From NCBI GenBank assembly GCA_021029095.1, contig JAJOHG010000038.1:124001-188000 (forward strand): a stretch of 64,000 nt of DNA, given 5' to 3'. Position numbers and translations under genes: made by a program. Below, one piece after another: positions 48,507 to 59,839 of this stretch (its first letter is position 1; the number at the start of each line of letters is the position of its first letter). Source of the stretch: Phellopilus nigrolimitatus. Its lineage: Eukaryota > Basidiomycota > Agaricomycetes > Hymenochaetales > Hymenochaetaceae. The notes beneath the pieces were generated by a model. It was not told the origin of the DNA. It did no database searches and saw only the letters and a list, made by a program, of their open reading frames with translations.

Positions 48507-49340
48507 GCGCGCGCTGGATTTGAGAGGGTGCGATGCGTCTGGTGAGCGTGGATGCTTTCTACTTCTTTTTTTGTCTTTCTTTCTTGTGCTATGCTCTTTA
48601 CCTTCCTCGCTTTCGTCCCGTCGGTGTCAGTCTAACCGACCCAAGGAAAAAACGCAATTGCAAATGTATATTGTACTGAAATCGGCGGCATACACGATGG
48701 CCCGCCCCCTCTTGCTTCCCTTTCCCGCTTTTTCTCGTCCTTTCTTTCTTTCTTTCCTTCTTTTGCTTCCCGCTGTACCAAATACTGAATACTATATGTA
48801 CATGTCTATGCCATGCCGCCCATCTATGCTTCTCCCCATCTTGTCCGACGTATATGCTCCCTTTTTTGTCTTTCTGTACGTGTTCGTGCCTGCTGCCTAC
48901 CTCCTGTTGTATTTATGTACGTCCGCCATTCGTGGCGGGGAAAAACAAATAAACGAATCGTGTTTCCCGGCTTGCACCAGTTTGATCATATGTGCAGTAC
49001 TGTTCCCTCTATGGGTAGTAGCTGACGTGAATTCAGTATTTGTGCCGTGCTTGATGTACGATTACGCGGGGATATGATGGCATTCAGAAAGTATGCACGG
49101 AGAAGACCCCAGTCTGAGATATAGCAGGTGCAGGCCGTCATAGCCATCGAGATCCGAAATTAGTTGGCTTGTGGACCAATGGATGCACACGGGGATGAAT
49201 AGCATCGGTGTCGGACTAAGTATCTTGTCTTCTCGAGTTGAAGTCGACGGACTCCTGGGCTTGCGTCTAGCATTGTCTGTATGTACGGAAGCGCCCCTTC
49301 TCAGGGATTTTATTTGAAGGACAGAGACCACCCAGTGTTT
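48507..49340. other. convergent 3' intergenic region
   Basis: Pyrimidine-rich 3' flank of HMG gene 2 (48560-48780) meeting the 3' flank of the dehydratase gene. No gene seen. Confidence 0.4.
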
Positions 49341-50774
49341 TCACAAACGTCCTCCGCCCTCCAGCAGGGCGATGATCTTCTCATGGGACGCCATAGCCGC
49401 CGTCGTCCACCGCCGCGGCACGTCAGGATCATCCTTGCCCTGGTCCTCCGCGAAAAACACCTCGCGTCGCGGTGGGCCTCAGCACATCAAGTCCGGCGAT
49501 GTTCAAAACTTGATACACACCTCGTACGACCACGGGCCGCGCCACCCTGTCGCGAGGATCGCGCTGACGACGTCCAAAACGGGCAGGAACCCGCCGCACC
49601 CGTCCTGGAACGGCAGCGGGCGGTGCTCGTTCGACCACGCGTAGAGCACGTGGATGCCCTGCGCCCCCGCCTTCGCGGACAGCGCGGCGGGGTCCGCGCG
49701 CGCGCCGTCCGAGATCTGCAGGTAGAAGATCTTGGATGTGTGCGGGGCGAGCGTGCTCGTCAGGTTTTGCAGGGAGTCGGCGAGCGCGGTTTGCGGAGGC
49801 GGGACGGTGTCGCCGAGAGCGCTGGGGAGCGATACTTCGGCTACGCGGTGGATCGCTGCGAGAGGGACGACGGGCTGGTATTTGAAGAACGTCCGTAGGG
49901 AGCGAAAGATGCCGACGTACCGGAGATCTGAAAAGTATCGAGGCAGAGACCGAAGTTCGGGCGGTCGACGCGCTTGCAGATCTCCCAAGTGTGCTCCCAG
50001 GTGTTTCTGCGAGGAAATATAGTCGGTCAGAGGCCCTGGCGTCAATTCTGCGTTTCTTGTACTGACACATGCGTTCCCCAGGCCCACATCTCGTATGCGC
50101 TGCGAAGACGCGTCAGAATGGGGCGGTTCGATGGTTATTCTTCAAGCACGTACATACGGACTGGAGGGTCTTGAGCGCCGGCTTCGTCTGCCAAGGCCTG
50201 CAGGTTCCTCGCTATGACTCCAAAATCGGAGCTGATAGACGGGTCGTCCGACGACCCAACTTGCAGCATCTGACATTCAAGCACCTGGGGTAATGGAAAC
50301 ATTCAATCAGGTCCCGAGCTGTTGAGGAGTCGCGGACATACCTTAAGCATTTTGAACCAAGTTCTCGCTCGCTGCAAGCCCCGCTCGACTGTCGCTTTAT
50401 CCTCGTACCCCTCAAATTCAGAGAAGCTGGACGTTCCGTCACAATACGTTGGCGCTCTATATATGACTAAGGTTCAAAACGTACGGCATCATGGTGAGCA
50501 CATGCAAGCCAAGTCGGCGACACAGCTCATGAATCTCCTCTGCCGCACCTAGAAGCTTATCTACATCGCCCGAGCCTGCGCCGTCAATCTTCCTATAGTT
50601 TTCGTGTTTTGATGATGCGTATTTCTCAAGGTCTGAGAAGGCGATTTCTGTCCACTTGAACCCGGCTTCTGCGATGGCCTTCAGCTTCACCGGCAGAGTG
50701 TGCGAGGGATGCATCCCCGCCGACGCCGTAGCGTACGACGTTGCAATAGCTTCCAAAGATTTTCTGTCGAACAT
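49341..50774 (-). CDS. sugar-phosphate isomerase/epimerase-like TIM-barrel, probable 3-dehydroshikimate dehydratase
   Basis: AP-endonuclease-2/xylose-isomerase-like TIM barrel of the fungal 3-dehydroshikimate dehydratase (qa-4) type, which converts 3-dehydroshikimate to protocatechuate in quinate/shikimate catabolism. Start at 50774 (MFDRKSLE) precedes the family motif SYATASAGMHPSHTLPVKL. Candidate divalent-metal ligands occur in order: Glu in RIAYEMWAWG, Asp in FGLCLDTFQI, Gln in YLQISDG and Glu in WSYEVFF. The last exon ends EKIIALLEGGGRL. Several short introns. It lies head-to-head with Lunapark, the ATGs only 282 bp apart. No quinate permease or dehydrogenase is adjacent. Specificity within the barrel family is inferred. 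Confidence 0.8.
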
Positions 50775-51055
50775 GGTAGTCAAAGGGAGACATGACCAGA
50801 CCCATTGCGAATATTTATGCAAGTTCGACGGGGTGGAGAGTCACGGTCAGAGATGAACTCATGAACTTGGCCATGACGACGACGCGACAAGCAGTCACGT
50901 GCATCCAATTCGGTGAGGTAACCGGCCCTGAAGTCAGACCTGTGACGCACCGCGTTTGAGTGGCTTGTTGACTACATATTCTGCGGACGGTCTCTACAAG
51001 TCGCAGCACCTCCTGTTACTACCCCCCCCACCCACTCTCGTTTCGCTCGTTTATC
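50775..51055. promoter_or_regulatory. shared divergent promoter region
   Basis: 281 bp separate the start codons of the dehydratase (minus) and Lunapark (plus) genes, too short for independent promoters of usual fungal size. A C-run (CCCCCCCC, about 51022) lies 30 bp before the Lunapark ATG. Inference from spacing only. Confidence 0.5.
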
Positions 51056-52518
51056 ATGCCAATACTCGGCTGGTTCTCAAAGGTGAGGACTTCTTTGTCT
51101 CTGAAGAAATCACTCGCTGAGCTCGTGACGTACAGAAAGAGCCGGAGGACTATGAGGAGGTCCTCTCCTCGCTCGCACTCGACATCCAGAAGCGCCAGAC
51201 GCGTCTCTCCGAAATCCGACTCCGCGAAAGGCGGACGACTCTCCTCGTGACCATGTACGCGATTGCTGTCTGGGTGGCATACGTCGCGATGTGGTATGCT
51301 GGCCTGCTGCCGCATGTCAGCGGTCTCCAGTTCGAGCACACCGTGAGGGCGGCGCCAGTGTTCGTAGGACCTATAATGTGGGTCTTTTCTCTCTTTCCAA
51401 ACTTGAACGACCTGACGTGGCGTCTAGAATACAATTCACGCGTCGCATCGTGCAAACGTGGTACACGAGGATCGGAAACGTTGAGGGTGCGTGGCATTTT
51501 ACACATATCACATCCCTTAGTAGTCATCTGATTACTCTACAGAGAAGACACTGAAGGACTTGCTCGCCCAGCAGAGGAGTAAAATCGAGGAGATCAAAAA
51601 GAAGACAAATTTTTATTCGACAAAGAATCTCATCGAGCGGTATGACTCTACGCCAGCGGGCTCGCCCCAGCGACCTCGACCTGCTGGCATGCAGCAGCAG
51701 CAGCAGCAGCAACAACAACAACAGCAACAGCAAGTACCCAGAACGCCTCAGCGCCCTATCCAAGGACAGGCAAATGGACAGGCTCAAGGGCGTAATGGAA
51801 ATCAGATGTCGACTATGGTGGCATCTCAGGGTTCTGGGTCCGCAGGTATGTGGTTTTGCACAAAGACTTCGAACTCGCGGTGCCGACATCTCCTGTAATA
51901 GGCCCCCAAATCCCCATGACACCGCCTCGCAAGCAGTGGTACGATAAGCTGGCTGATGCGCTCCTAGGTGACGACGACCTGAGCGCGAGTCCTGCTGCGA
52001 GCCGCTACGCACTCATCTGCCAGAAGTGTTTCTCCCACAATGGGTTGGTAAAAGCGGATCTATGGGAAGATGCCCGTACGTCACATTCCCGGTTATCTCT
52101 TGTGCTCACGTTGACGAACCTCCGAACAGAATACGTATGCCCGAAATGCGGACATTTCAATCCTTCCATGCGCTCCCTGAAGGCTGGCCATTTTAAACCC
52201 CAATCTATTTCACCGGCCTCGCCAGAAGTCCAGCGTATTTCCAAGCCAGGCCCGCGGAAGTCGATGCCGTCCGGCGGCTCTCTCCTCCCGCCGGCTGCAG
52301 AGAGCGCCGACCGGCGAAGATCGATGTCCGCTCTGGAATCGCTTCCCATAGGCGTCGAGCCTCACCCTCACGTGCCAGGGCAGCAACAAAGCTCACCGCC
52401 ATTTAACACCGTTCCTCTTCCCGATGATGACTCCGATGAGGCTGAGGTGGATGATGATACCCCGCGAGCGGAGCCGGGAGATCGCACGCGCTCTGAGCGC
52501 ATGGAGATCGATTCGTAG
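51056..52518 (+). CDS. LNP1: Lunapark-type ER membrane protein
   Basis: Endoplasmic-reticulum three-way-junction protein. Exon 1 encodes MPILGWFSK. Exon 2 has the N-terminal coiled coil (YEEVLSSLALDIQKRQTRL) and TM1 (TLLVTMYAIAVWVAYVAM). TM2 follows (VFVGPIIIQFTRRIVQTWY across a splice), then a second coiled coil (LKDLLAQQRSKIEEIKKK) and NFYSTKNLIERYD, diagnostic of Lunapark. A 14-residue poly-Gln tract, encoded by CAG then CAA, comes next. The C-terminal zinc ribbon has two Cys pairs, CQKC and CPKC, separated by an intron (about 52075-52131), with HFNPS after the second. The tail is acidic (DDDSDEAEVDDD). All family elements are present and the frame is continuous through five introns. Confidence 0.92.
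51691..51732 (+). repeat. CAG/CAA repeat encoding poly-Gln in Lunapark
   Basis: CAG units followed by CAA units code for 14 consecutive glutamines. The codon mixture lowers slippage compared with a pure CAG run. Confidence 0.9.
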
Positions 52519-53110
52519 TCTACTATTGTGTCTTTGAACTTCACTACTGTTTTGTATTTGATGCTAGGCGTATAACATAGGACTCCTATTACAGGCTACT
52601 TTTTTCGCATTTACTCTATCTCACCATATATCCATAGAGCTCAGCGGACTATGTGCAGCACGATGAGCTGCGATTGACTTGCAGCGATAGAATAAAATTT
52701 CCAGCAGCAACTCGAACTCGTGTTAGCTATTTACTCATTAAATTCCATAATATTCACCAAGTAATGATGGAGTTACGAAAACAACGGTGCAGCGTCTTCG
52801 AGCTTTAGGAAGCGCTCCGAACAGTCACCATCTCGAACGTGTCGACAAGTCTTTCATTCTCTATCATTGCCCCCGTGGGTTTCCGTCTAGCTCGTTCAAT
52901 TGCTTTTATATAATAAACTACTCTACAGAACCTATTTCAGATGGTCATGCTCAGGGATCTTCCTTTTTGACGTTGACTCGGAATCCCTGACGATTCGCTT
53001 TCTCGAGAGCTTACCACACAAGGATAGGATTTAGTTCAATAGCCAAGTAAACATATCAGGTGTACGTAGTAGATAATTAGATTCATCTTTACAGCGACGA
53101 TAAAATTAGA
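52519..53110. other. convergent intergenic region
   Basis: AT-rich 3' flank of Lunapark. No coding frame. The 3' flank of the APH-like gene (53110-53280) shares homology with the flank of its pseudogene. Confidence 0.4.
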
Positions 53111-53279
53111 CATATGTTCTCAAGAGTATGTATCAATAACTCACGATATCAGGAGAGAAAAAGATGATGGAGCTTTAGTCCTGGAAACGTACAGGCCTCG
53201 CGTTTGCTATGGAAGTTTACTCACAACACGGGCAACTGAACAAATGAGGGATAATCGTAACGAGAATTACTCCCTTAAT

Positions 53280-54185
53280 TCAAGAAGAGAGAAAAGGAAC
53301 GTACTTAGCGATGAATGGAGTTTCTTCCATGCCGTGGAATTCTGTCCTATCTTGAAGAATACCGAAACTCTCTGCTGCTTTGATATGCGGCCCCATTAGT
53401 TTGGAGTAAATCCTCCTCCATTTTTCTTTAGGACCTTCCGCAGCACGAAACCCCCATCGTCTGGCGATCCAGAAATTCCAAAAATATGGATACCATCCTG
53501 CGAGCTCCCAGTCAATTATCCCTGTGATTTTGCCGCTCGTAGCGTTGATCATAATGTTTTCAGGATTGAGATCGCCGTGTGAGAACATAGAAGGACGACT
53601 CTGATCGATGGCTTTGAGACAACCTTCGAGCCTTGTGTCGTTCGATCTCCATGCACCTTGATTGATAAAGTAGTCCAAAAAATCCTTGATTGTATTTACA
53701 CGACAAGCTCCAGGTTTGAGGACGAAATAGCCTCGATGAAAGTGGTTTTTTCTTCCTACGTTTCCCCATTCCCCTGTGTCTAGCTTTTGCAGCTCGAGTA
53801 AGTAGGCTGCCAACTGTTTGGTGATATAGTCGCAGGTCTCGTCACTGAGCTCGGAAATAACTTTAGCCAATGGGGTCCCCGAGACTTTCTCCATCACGAT
53901 GTATCCGCAGTGCTGGTTCTTCACAGTCTCCGACAAGTAGGAACGTACGCGCGGGACTGGTACGCTGGTACGGTCGTAAACCAGTTGCATAGCGAGTGCT
54001 TCCGACTTCCAAGTCAAAGGTCCGAACTTCACGACTAGTCGTCTATCATCGATTTCAAGTACCTGCGAAGGGGCCGGGATATCCGAAGGAGGCACCAGAG
54101 ATTTTCCACATTTCACTGCCTCTTTCAGCAAGAGAAGATCGTGGAATTTGTCAGAGTGCAAGTAGGCAGGTTCAGAGGGATACAT
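53280..54185 (-). CDS. APH/choline-kinase-like phosphotransferase, intact copy
   Basis: Single-exon protein of 301 residues, start MYPSEPAYLHSDKFH. The fold is protein-kinase-like (APH family). The N-lobe carries VVKFGPLTWKSEALAMQLV and the VMEKVSGTPLA hinge. The catalytic loop is FSHGDLNPENIMIN (HxDxxxxN, Asp as base). The metal-binding segment IIDWELAGW follows. It then runs through FWNFWIARRWGF to a C-terminal stop at 53280. Fungal APH-like proteins of this size are numerous and mostly uncharacterised; the phosphate acceptor is unknown and an antibiotic-resistance role should not be assumed. The paralogous pseudogene lies at 18270-19370 in inverted orientation. Confidence 0.9.
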   Translation of the reverse strand: MYPSEPAYLHSDKFHDLLLLKEAVKCGKSLVPPSDIPAPSQVLEIDDRRLVVKFGPLTWKSEALAMQLVYDRTSVPVPRVRSYLSETVKNQHCGYIVMEKVSGTPLAKVISELSDETCDYITKQLAAYLLELQKLDTGEWGNVGRKNHFHRGYFVLKPGACRVNTIKDFLDYFINQGAWRSNDTRLEGCLKAIDQSRPSMFSHGDLNPENIMINATSGKITGIIDWELAGWYPYFWNFWIARRWGFRAAEGPKEKWRRIYSKLMGPHIKAAESFGILQDRTEFHGMEETPFIAKYVPFLSS

Positions 54186-54698
54186 GATTAGTACGGCTTT
54201 TGGTGGCGAGAAGGAATTGATACTCAGTACTAATTATACACGAGAACCGGGAATAGCCGACGGTCAGAATCCCATAAGGCGTTACTCATAGTTGATCTCT
54301 GCTTTTAACAAATGCGGCATACCATGTAGGGATTAGTTTGTTAAGTATGCAGAAGAAGTGGAGTTTCAGAACCATCAAAGTGCTTTGAGCTTGAAATTAC
54401 GACGACTGAGGTGTATGTGATACATTCTGAATTTTGCAACCGTTTACTTTCATTCTCCAATTTTCATCATTGAGAATTGCGATGCTAGTCATCTCTGTTG
54501 AGCTCGTATTTATGGAAATATGTTTTAACCAAATTTTCAATTTCTCGGATATCTTCTTGGGGCTGGGTATGAACCTGTTCCTGATGTGAACCAATAAAAT
54601 AGTTGAATGAAGGGGCTAGGAAATGTAGATTTATATGCTCGTGTGTCTTACAGGGCCAGACCGAAATGAAATGGGCAACTGACGTAATTAGCCTTAGC

Positions 54699-55372
54699 TA
54701 GGGCTCCACACCGTACCGTATACGGATACAGCTGTATAACCCGACTTCGTACGTATACGAGCACGGACCGTATAAAAACGTGCCGTATCTCGGGTTTTAG
54801 AGGCAACATTCGGTACGGCACATATTAATACGGCATGACGGCACATACGTACATCAAATTGGCGCATCATGCCGAAGCCCTGTTGGATGGTCACTAAAGA
54901 GAGGGAGCATCGTGAACATCCAGACTACAAATGAGCAATCCGACTCGAGCTATTTTGCTCCATTAACTACTGGAACACCATTCATACCTTTCCCTGTTTT
55001 ATATTCTATTTCATTATTTCACGAATGCAGTTCTCAGTGGGGTCGGCAGCACAGCGTTCGGGGCCATCCCGTTCCAAGTAGAATATGTATTCTTACGATA
55101 TTGGTTTTCTACTCAATCTGGAAGTAATACAAACCAAATAAGGTATAAAATACTTAAAATGAATATTTATTTGCTCGAAATCCTTGTATGTATTCAATAA
55201 TGCCGTATGCCGTATTTAAGGCCATATACAACTGTATTCTATGGGTATAGTACGGGTACAGACCGTGTGATACGGTGCCGTATTTTTCTCTTGCTGTTGT
55301 CCATACAATACGGTCCGTAACCGTATACGGTACGGCCGTAAACCGTAATTACGGTTACGGTGCTGAGCCCTA
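54699..55372. mobile_element. probable non-autonomous hAT-like element with TACGG subterminal repeats
   Basis: Imperfect terminal inverted repeats: left TAGGGCTCCACACCGTA (54699-54715), right end in reverse complement TAGGGCTCAGCACCGTA. Both subterminal zones (54710-54800 and 55200-55365) are crowded with CCGTA/TACGG words in both orientations, typical of transposase-binding repeats. CCTTAGC occurs directly before the left end (54692-54698) and 4 bp beyond the right end (55377-55383), a possible target duplication. The AT-rich centre has no coding capacity. The CAGGG/TAGGG-type ends fit hAT; superfamily is inferred. Confidence 0.72.
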
Positions 55373-55383
55373 GGGCCCTTAGC

Positions 55384-56186
55384 CAAAATTTGACGCGCAT
55401 CATCAGCGTATCGTTGATTCATTTGCTTGCAACAGCATTTTGAATCGACTTTCAACGGGTCAATGACCGACGAACTAAGAAATATGATGTATTACGATAT
55501 GCTGGTACAGTAATTTATGAATAGTATCGGACCATTCTCTAAGTGAAACGGACCACGGCTATGTCTGATTTCTCACTACATTAACCATCACTGGTTGAAA
55601 CTGACCGAAGCAAGATCAAATATGATGAAAAAAGAGTAGCTTAATATGCACACCAATGCCAGAGACAACAAAAGTGCTGATGACGCACATCAAATTTTTG
55701 CCAAATCCAATTATCTCAATTACACATTTCATTTCAATCTGACCCATGACTGCCATTATTTCTGCAAACAGCTGTAAGGGGATTCTGCTGTGTACTTGAA
55801 ATACTAGCCATATCTTTAGAGTCCTCATCTCAGGTGTGTCACGGAGACATCCTTTTTCACATGCTTTTTTCATATTGTAGTTGCACTCTTTCAGTAGACA
55901 GATATATCAGGAGTGCTTTGAAAAGTATAAGAAGGCTTCGAGTCTCATCTATATTTCTTCAATATCACTTTACAAGTTAAACTTGGGAGTGAGATAACTT
56001 CAATAGCTTACTATGAGCTTATTACAAACTAAGCACTTCCCTTACAGACAAACATTCAATACCTTTGCACTATTTGGCCAAATATCAATCTTAGAACAGT
56101 TCACTATCAAGGTTCTAAGTCCAGTACATCTGACATGTTGATGATACTTACTGATTATGACTCCTACCTTCTAGTAATAGCTAAGA
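55384..56186. other. AT-rich intergenic region
   Basis: Low-GC DNA between the hAT-like element and the orphan ORF. A minus-strand 85-codon frame (55616-55873) has no recognisable motif. Confidence 0.4.
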
Positions 56187-56771
56187 ATGAAAAGAGAATA
56201 TGCTGAGAGAGACCAGGAGGAACTCGACAAGTACCCTGAGAAAAACTGTGAAGAAACAATTTATATTGCCGTTTCTCGAGGAGAAAACCTGCACTGGCGC
56301 CTTGTTTGGAGAGCATATGACACTGAAGGTAATTTTCAGGGGTGGCGAGTTGTAGAAATCAAACACGATCTAAGTGACCAACAAAACAAGACTTTCACAT
56401 TCCGTTACAGCTTCAGGTCCAAATATTCCTCAACTATTAGGATATGGGAAATGATCAGTTTGGGAACACTAGACCTTAAAAAAAGGAAAGAATTGGTTTT
56501 CTGGGCATGGGACGCACATAACAATCCAACCAGAGGAAACTGCATTTCTTGCGTCTGGACGGTTGTCAAGGAATTTGCAGAGGAGTCATTTTTTGATAGA
56601 GAGCTTGCCATGAGGTCGCTTGAAGAGACGAAGCGGAAGGACTTGCTGGTGAAGGAGCCAGGTAGCGATGAACCACGATGGTTCGTTGAACACAGCATAG
56701 CACATTATGCCTTGGAGCAGAATGCCATAGAGGAGGAACAGGCAAGGGCCCGGATTGGGAAACGTAGTTAA
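56187..56771 (+). CDS. orphan single-exon hypothetical protein, 194 aa
   Basis: Uninterrupted frame with ordinary amino-acid composition: WRLVWRAYDTEGNFQGWRVVE, TFRYSFRSKYSSTIRIWEMIS, FWAWDAHNNPTRGNC. It looks like a folded beta-rich N-terminal domain followed by a charged helical tail (ELAMRSLEETKRKDLL, EEEQARARIGKR). No signal peptide or TM segment. Codon use is AT-richer than in neighbouring genes, and it lacks introns. It sits near the hAT-like element and may be transferred or lineage-specific. I do not recognise a family. Confidence 0.6.
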   Translation: MKREYAERDQEELDKYPEKNCEETIYIAVSRGENLHWRLVWRAYDTEGNFQGWRVVEIKHDLSDQQNKTFTFRYSFRSKYSSTIRIWEMISLGTLDLKKRKELVFWAWDAHNNPTRGNCISCVWTVVKEFAEESFFDRELAMRSLEETKRKDLLVKEPGSDEPRWFVEHSIAHYALEQNAIEEEQARARIGKRS

Positions 56772-56886
56772 TGCTCGAATCTTTGCTTGTAAACTAAGAA
56801 CAGTTCTGTATACTGCTATACAACTCTATCAATTATAACTTTTCATCCAAAAGCTCAATACTCGTACAATCCACATGGCCTTGCGG

Positions 56887-59240
56887 CTACAGCAACCGCT
56901 CTTGCTCCGCGTCTTGTTCCGTCGCTGTCGTATGCGAAGGGTATTTGCGCACGAGGCGCGCGAGCCGCCCGCCCCCTGCGAGCTCTTCGACTTCCTCGAC
57001 GATCTTGTATCCACCGATGCGCGGTATGAGCACGATCCAGACGTAGTAATACAGTCCACATGCCTGAAACAGAATATATGCTTTAAGTGGGGCGAACAAA
57101 CAACGATGAGCGGAAAGGGCAGACGCACAAGGAGGATCGCAATACCCACGACGCAATACCTAGCAAATCAGAACGGCGTGCGTTGTATGATATAAGAACC
57201 CTTCCAATTACAAATTGGATTTAACTCACGTCGCATACCAGAAGGACACGTCTGCGTGGCCATTCTCGGGCGGAATCCTAACCGCGCGGACAGAAATTAA
57301 GAAATTTATAATTAAGAGAAACAAGGGAAGATTTGTTTACCAGGGGAAGACGATTAAGAGAGTGCAGCTCGCGAGTTTTATTGCAAGAAGAACGTTCGGT
57401 GCTTTGAACTTCCCGGGTAGGATCCCCGTTGCTGCGCGCCGCTTGCGGAGGATCCATACACCAAAGACGGTTGCAGCAGCGAAGAACTGATTTACGGTCA
57501 ACTCTTCAGATACATGACGAACCTCGCGCGAATGACGGTAGCACATACCAAATCCGGATATGACGAGAGGTCGAGAAGGAAGTTGAAGGCGTCAGCGGCG
57601 GGGAGCGCAAGGATGACGAAGACGGTGCCTAGGTATTTCAGAGCCACTGGACCCAGGGGGGTGCCGAAAGGCTTGGTGGATGCGAAGAATTCAGACCACG
57701 GTAGAAGGCCTTGGCGAGCGACTTCTCTGATGACTCGCGCGTGACCTACCGTCTAGAAATAATGCTTTTAGTCGTGTTCTGAAATGCGAAGGAGAGCACG
57801 GGTTTCTTACGACGGCAATCTGGATGAAAAAGAAAAAAACAGAAGTGAAATTTAAACTCTACCCGCCCGAGATTGCTCCAGAGACTATGCTCACAATATT
57901 CCCAAGACAGCTAAACACGACCATCACAGGGAGGATTTTTGCTGCCCAAGACTCGCCGAACACCCGACTGAAGAAAAGCGCGCCGATAAGCTGGCCAGAG
58001 CGTTTAAAGTCCTCCTTCGGTATTGCGCCAATGTACGCAACATTCGTCAGCAGAAATAGGACCGCAACGAGGCCAATCGAAAAGCGTGCCGCATTGCGGA
58101 CGGTTCGTACGGGTTCGCGGCTCTTGACCTCAGCGAGCACGTTGAATGCGTTGCCCCAGCCCACGAAGGCGAAGTGGGTCTTCATAAAAGCTGTCGCAAT
58201 CGCATTTCCGTTGAGCGAGCTGCCTGCCCAAGGATCGGCGAAGTTTGCAAGAGGATCTTTTATGCGAGTGAGGCCGAGTAGTACCGCTACTCCAGTGGCG
58301 ACAACACTGAAGGATGCCTTCGTAAGACATAAAAGTTGCTTGCACGAGAAAAAAAGTGGTATACAATATCTGTGAAAGAACTTTAATTGAGGTAAAGGCG
58401 TTGACTACTCGTAAACTCCATTTGGTAGAGACTGCTACCACTGCAAAATAAATGATTCATTAGCTTCGATATTTTCAGGAAGCATAAATATGCACCAGTC
58501 ACTGCAAGCGTTACGACAGACAGAGCGAGTACTGTCTGTCTAAATGGAGTGGCTGGGATGTTGAAAAGTTCCATGAAATACTGAGCGAAAATGATAGCGT
58601 TCGCCGCGCTAAATCTGTAGATTATTGATAATCATGTTTTGATAATCATGATTTACGATGTAGCATATGAACCAATGCATACGATAGCAGGACTGTCGTC
58701 ACCGCAAACGACACCGGAACAAGAAACCTAGGACGCGGGTATGCTTGTTCCAGATATACGACTTCTGCGCCTGATCTGTTCGGAAACATGCTCGCAAGCT
58801 CGGTATACACCGCCAGACCAGCTGGTGCATATCATAAGAGAGGATATCTCATCAACCAGATAGCCACAAGAACGAACCTGCAGCAAAGATAGGCGCAAGC
58901 AGCCAAGCCAGAAGGAAAAGGCCGATGGATCCTACCGAGTTCAGGATTACACCAGGAACAGAAAAGATGCCAGAGCCTAGCATTTGTCCGAGATTCAACA
59001 TGACACAAGAAAGCAAGGTTACTTCACGACCGAGTGGATTTATCTGTCAAGTTTGGTTTGATAAGTTCGAGCCAGTTGTTTCCGATTATAAGTATGTATA
59101 CCACACGACCAGAAATAGGAGGCCTGGAAGAAACGCACCTTCTCGACAGGAGCACCCAGGAGTTCCTCATCCTCGTCCACGCTGGGCGACCGGCTGCGAT
59201 ACTCCTCCATACTGTCTTCATCTACCGCCGTCACTGCCAT
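56887..59240 (-). CDS. amino-acid permease, LAT/Mup1-like (APC superfamily)
   Basis: Membrane transporter of the APC superfamily resembling fungal high-affinity methionine permeases. Start at 59240 (MAVTAVDED), an acidic cytosolic N-tail, then TM1 with the unwound substrate-binding motif GQMLGSGIFSVPG. Further TM segments include FAVTTVLLSY, FVGWGNAFNVLAEV (TM6 region), IGLVAVLFLLTNVAYIGAIP, VFSCLGNIVSIVSGAISGG and FAAATVFGVWILRKRR, with GHARVIREVARQGLLPW in a loop. The last exon ends YYYVWIVLIPRIGGYKI and a polar tail stopping at 56887. About nine introns. Tail-to-tail with the orphan ORF, 115 bp apart. Confidence 0.87.
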
Positions 59241-59839
59241 TATCGAAGTGGAAAAGAGACGGACGTGGTGGGTAGAGAGGGAAAGGAGAGGTCTCTCAAG
59301 ATAGTGAACCCGTTTGATGGTTATAGAGTCTCGTATACGGTATGAGTGATCACCATGGCCGAGATAAGTCAGACGTTAGAAAGAAGATAGACAACAGTGA
59401 TAGGGTGATACAGGGAAGGCATATATAAGCCTTCACCCCCGTTTGCGCCAACTTCAAGGTGGGTTTGTCACATTGTGACGTCAATTTTCCCCCACGTGCC
59501 TTTAGCGATAGGAAGAAAAAAATGGCTGGTTCACGTTAGGGAATCCCTTCCTTTTGGCGGGAAACTCTAGGAATCTTTCAACAACTTGATTCTACGTGTT
59601 ATGCCCATTATGAACTGCATTTTGAGCTCGTGACATTAGAAATTCAGTCGCCCTCTGTTCCTAAGAATGATGCACTGCACTTCTGTGGTGAAACTAGATT
59701 CCATTGCTAAGTTCTCAGTGCAAGCTCTTCAGTGGGACGTCCATTCCGACAGTGATCGACCCAGAAGGACTGCCGGGCATACTGACGCTACGCCTGCAAA
59801 CGAATGAGCCTTTTTTGTGTCTCCAGAAACGTCTGCTTA
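59241..59839. other. intergenic region
   Basis: Promoter of the permease and 3' flank of the secreted-protein relic. Contains CCCACGTG at about 59490, an E-box-like site of the kind bound by Cbf1/bHLH regulators of sulphur metabolism in fungi; a link to methionine uptake is inference. Confidence 0.35.
59410..59428 (-). promoter_or_regulatory. TATA-like sequence upstream of the permease
   Basis: The minus strand reads GCTTATATATGCC about 180 bp upstream of the ATG. Weak evidence, position only. Confidence 0.3.

Noticed and set aside
51150..51339. Minus-strand frame opposite Lunapark exon 2.
   Set aside because: Shadow of the Lunapark coding sequence, which has all family motifs on the plus strand.
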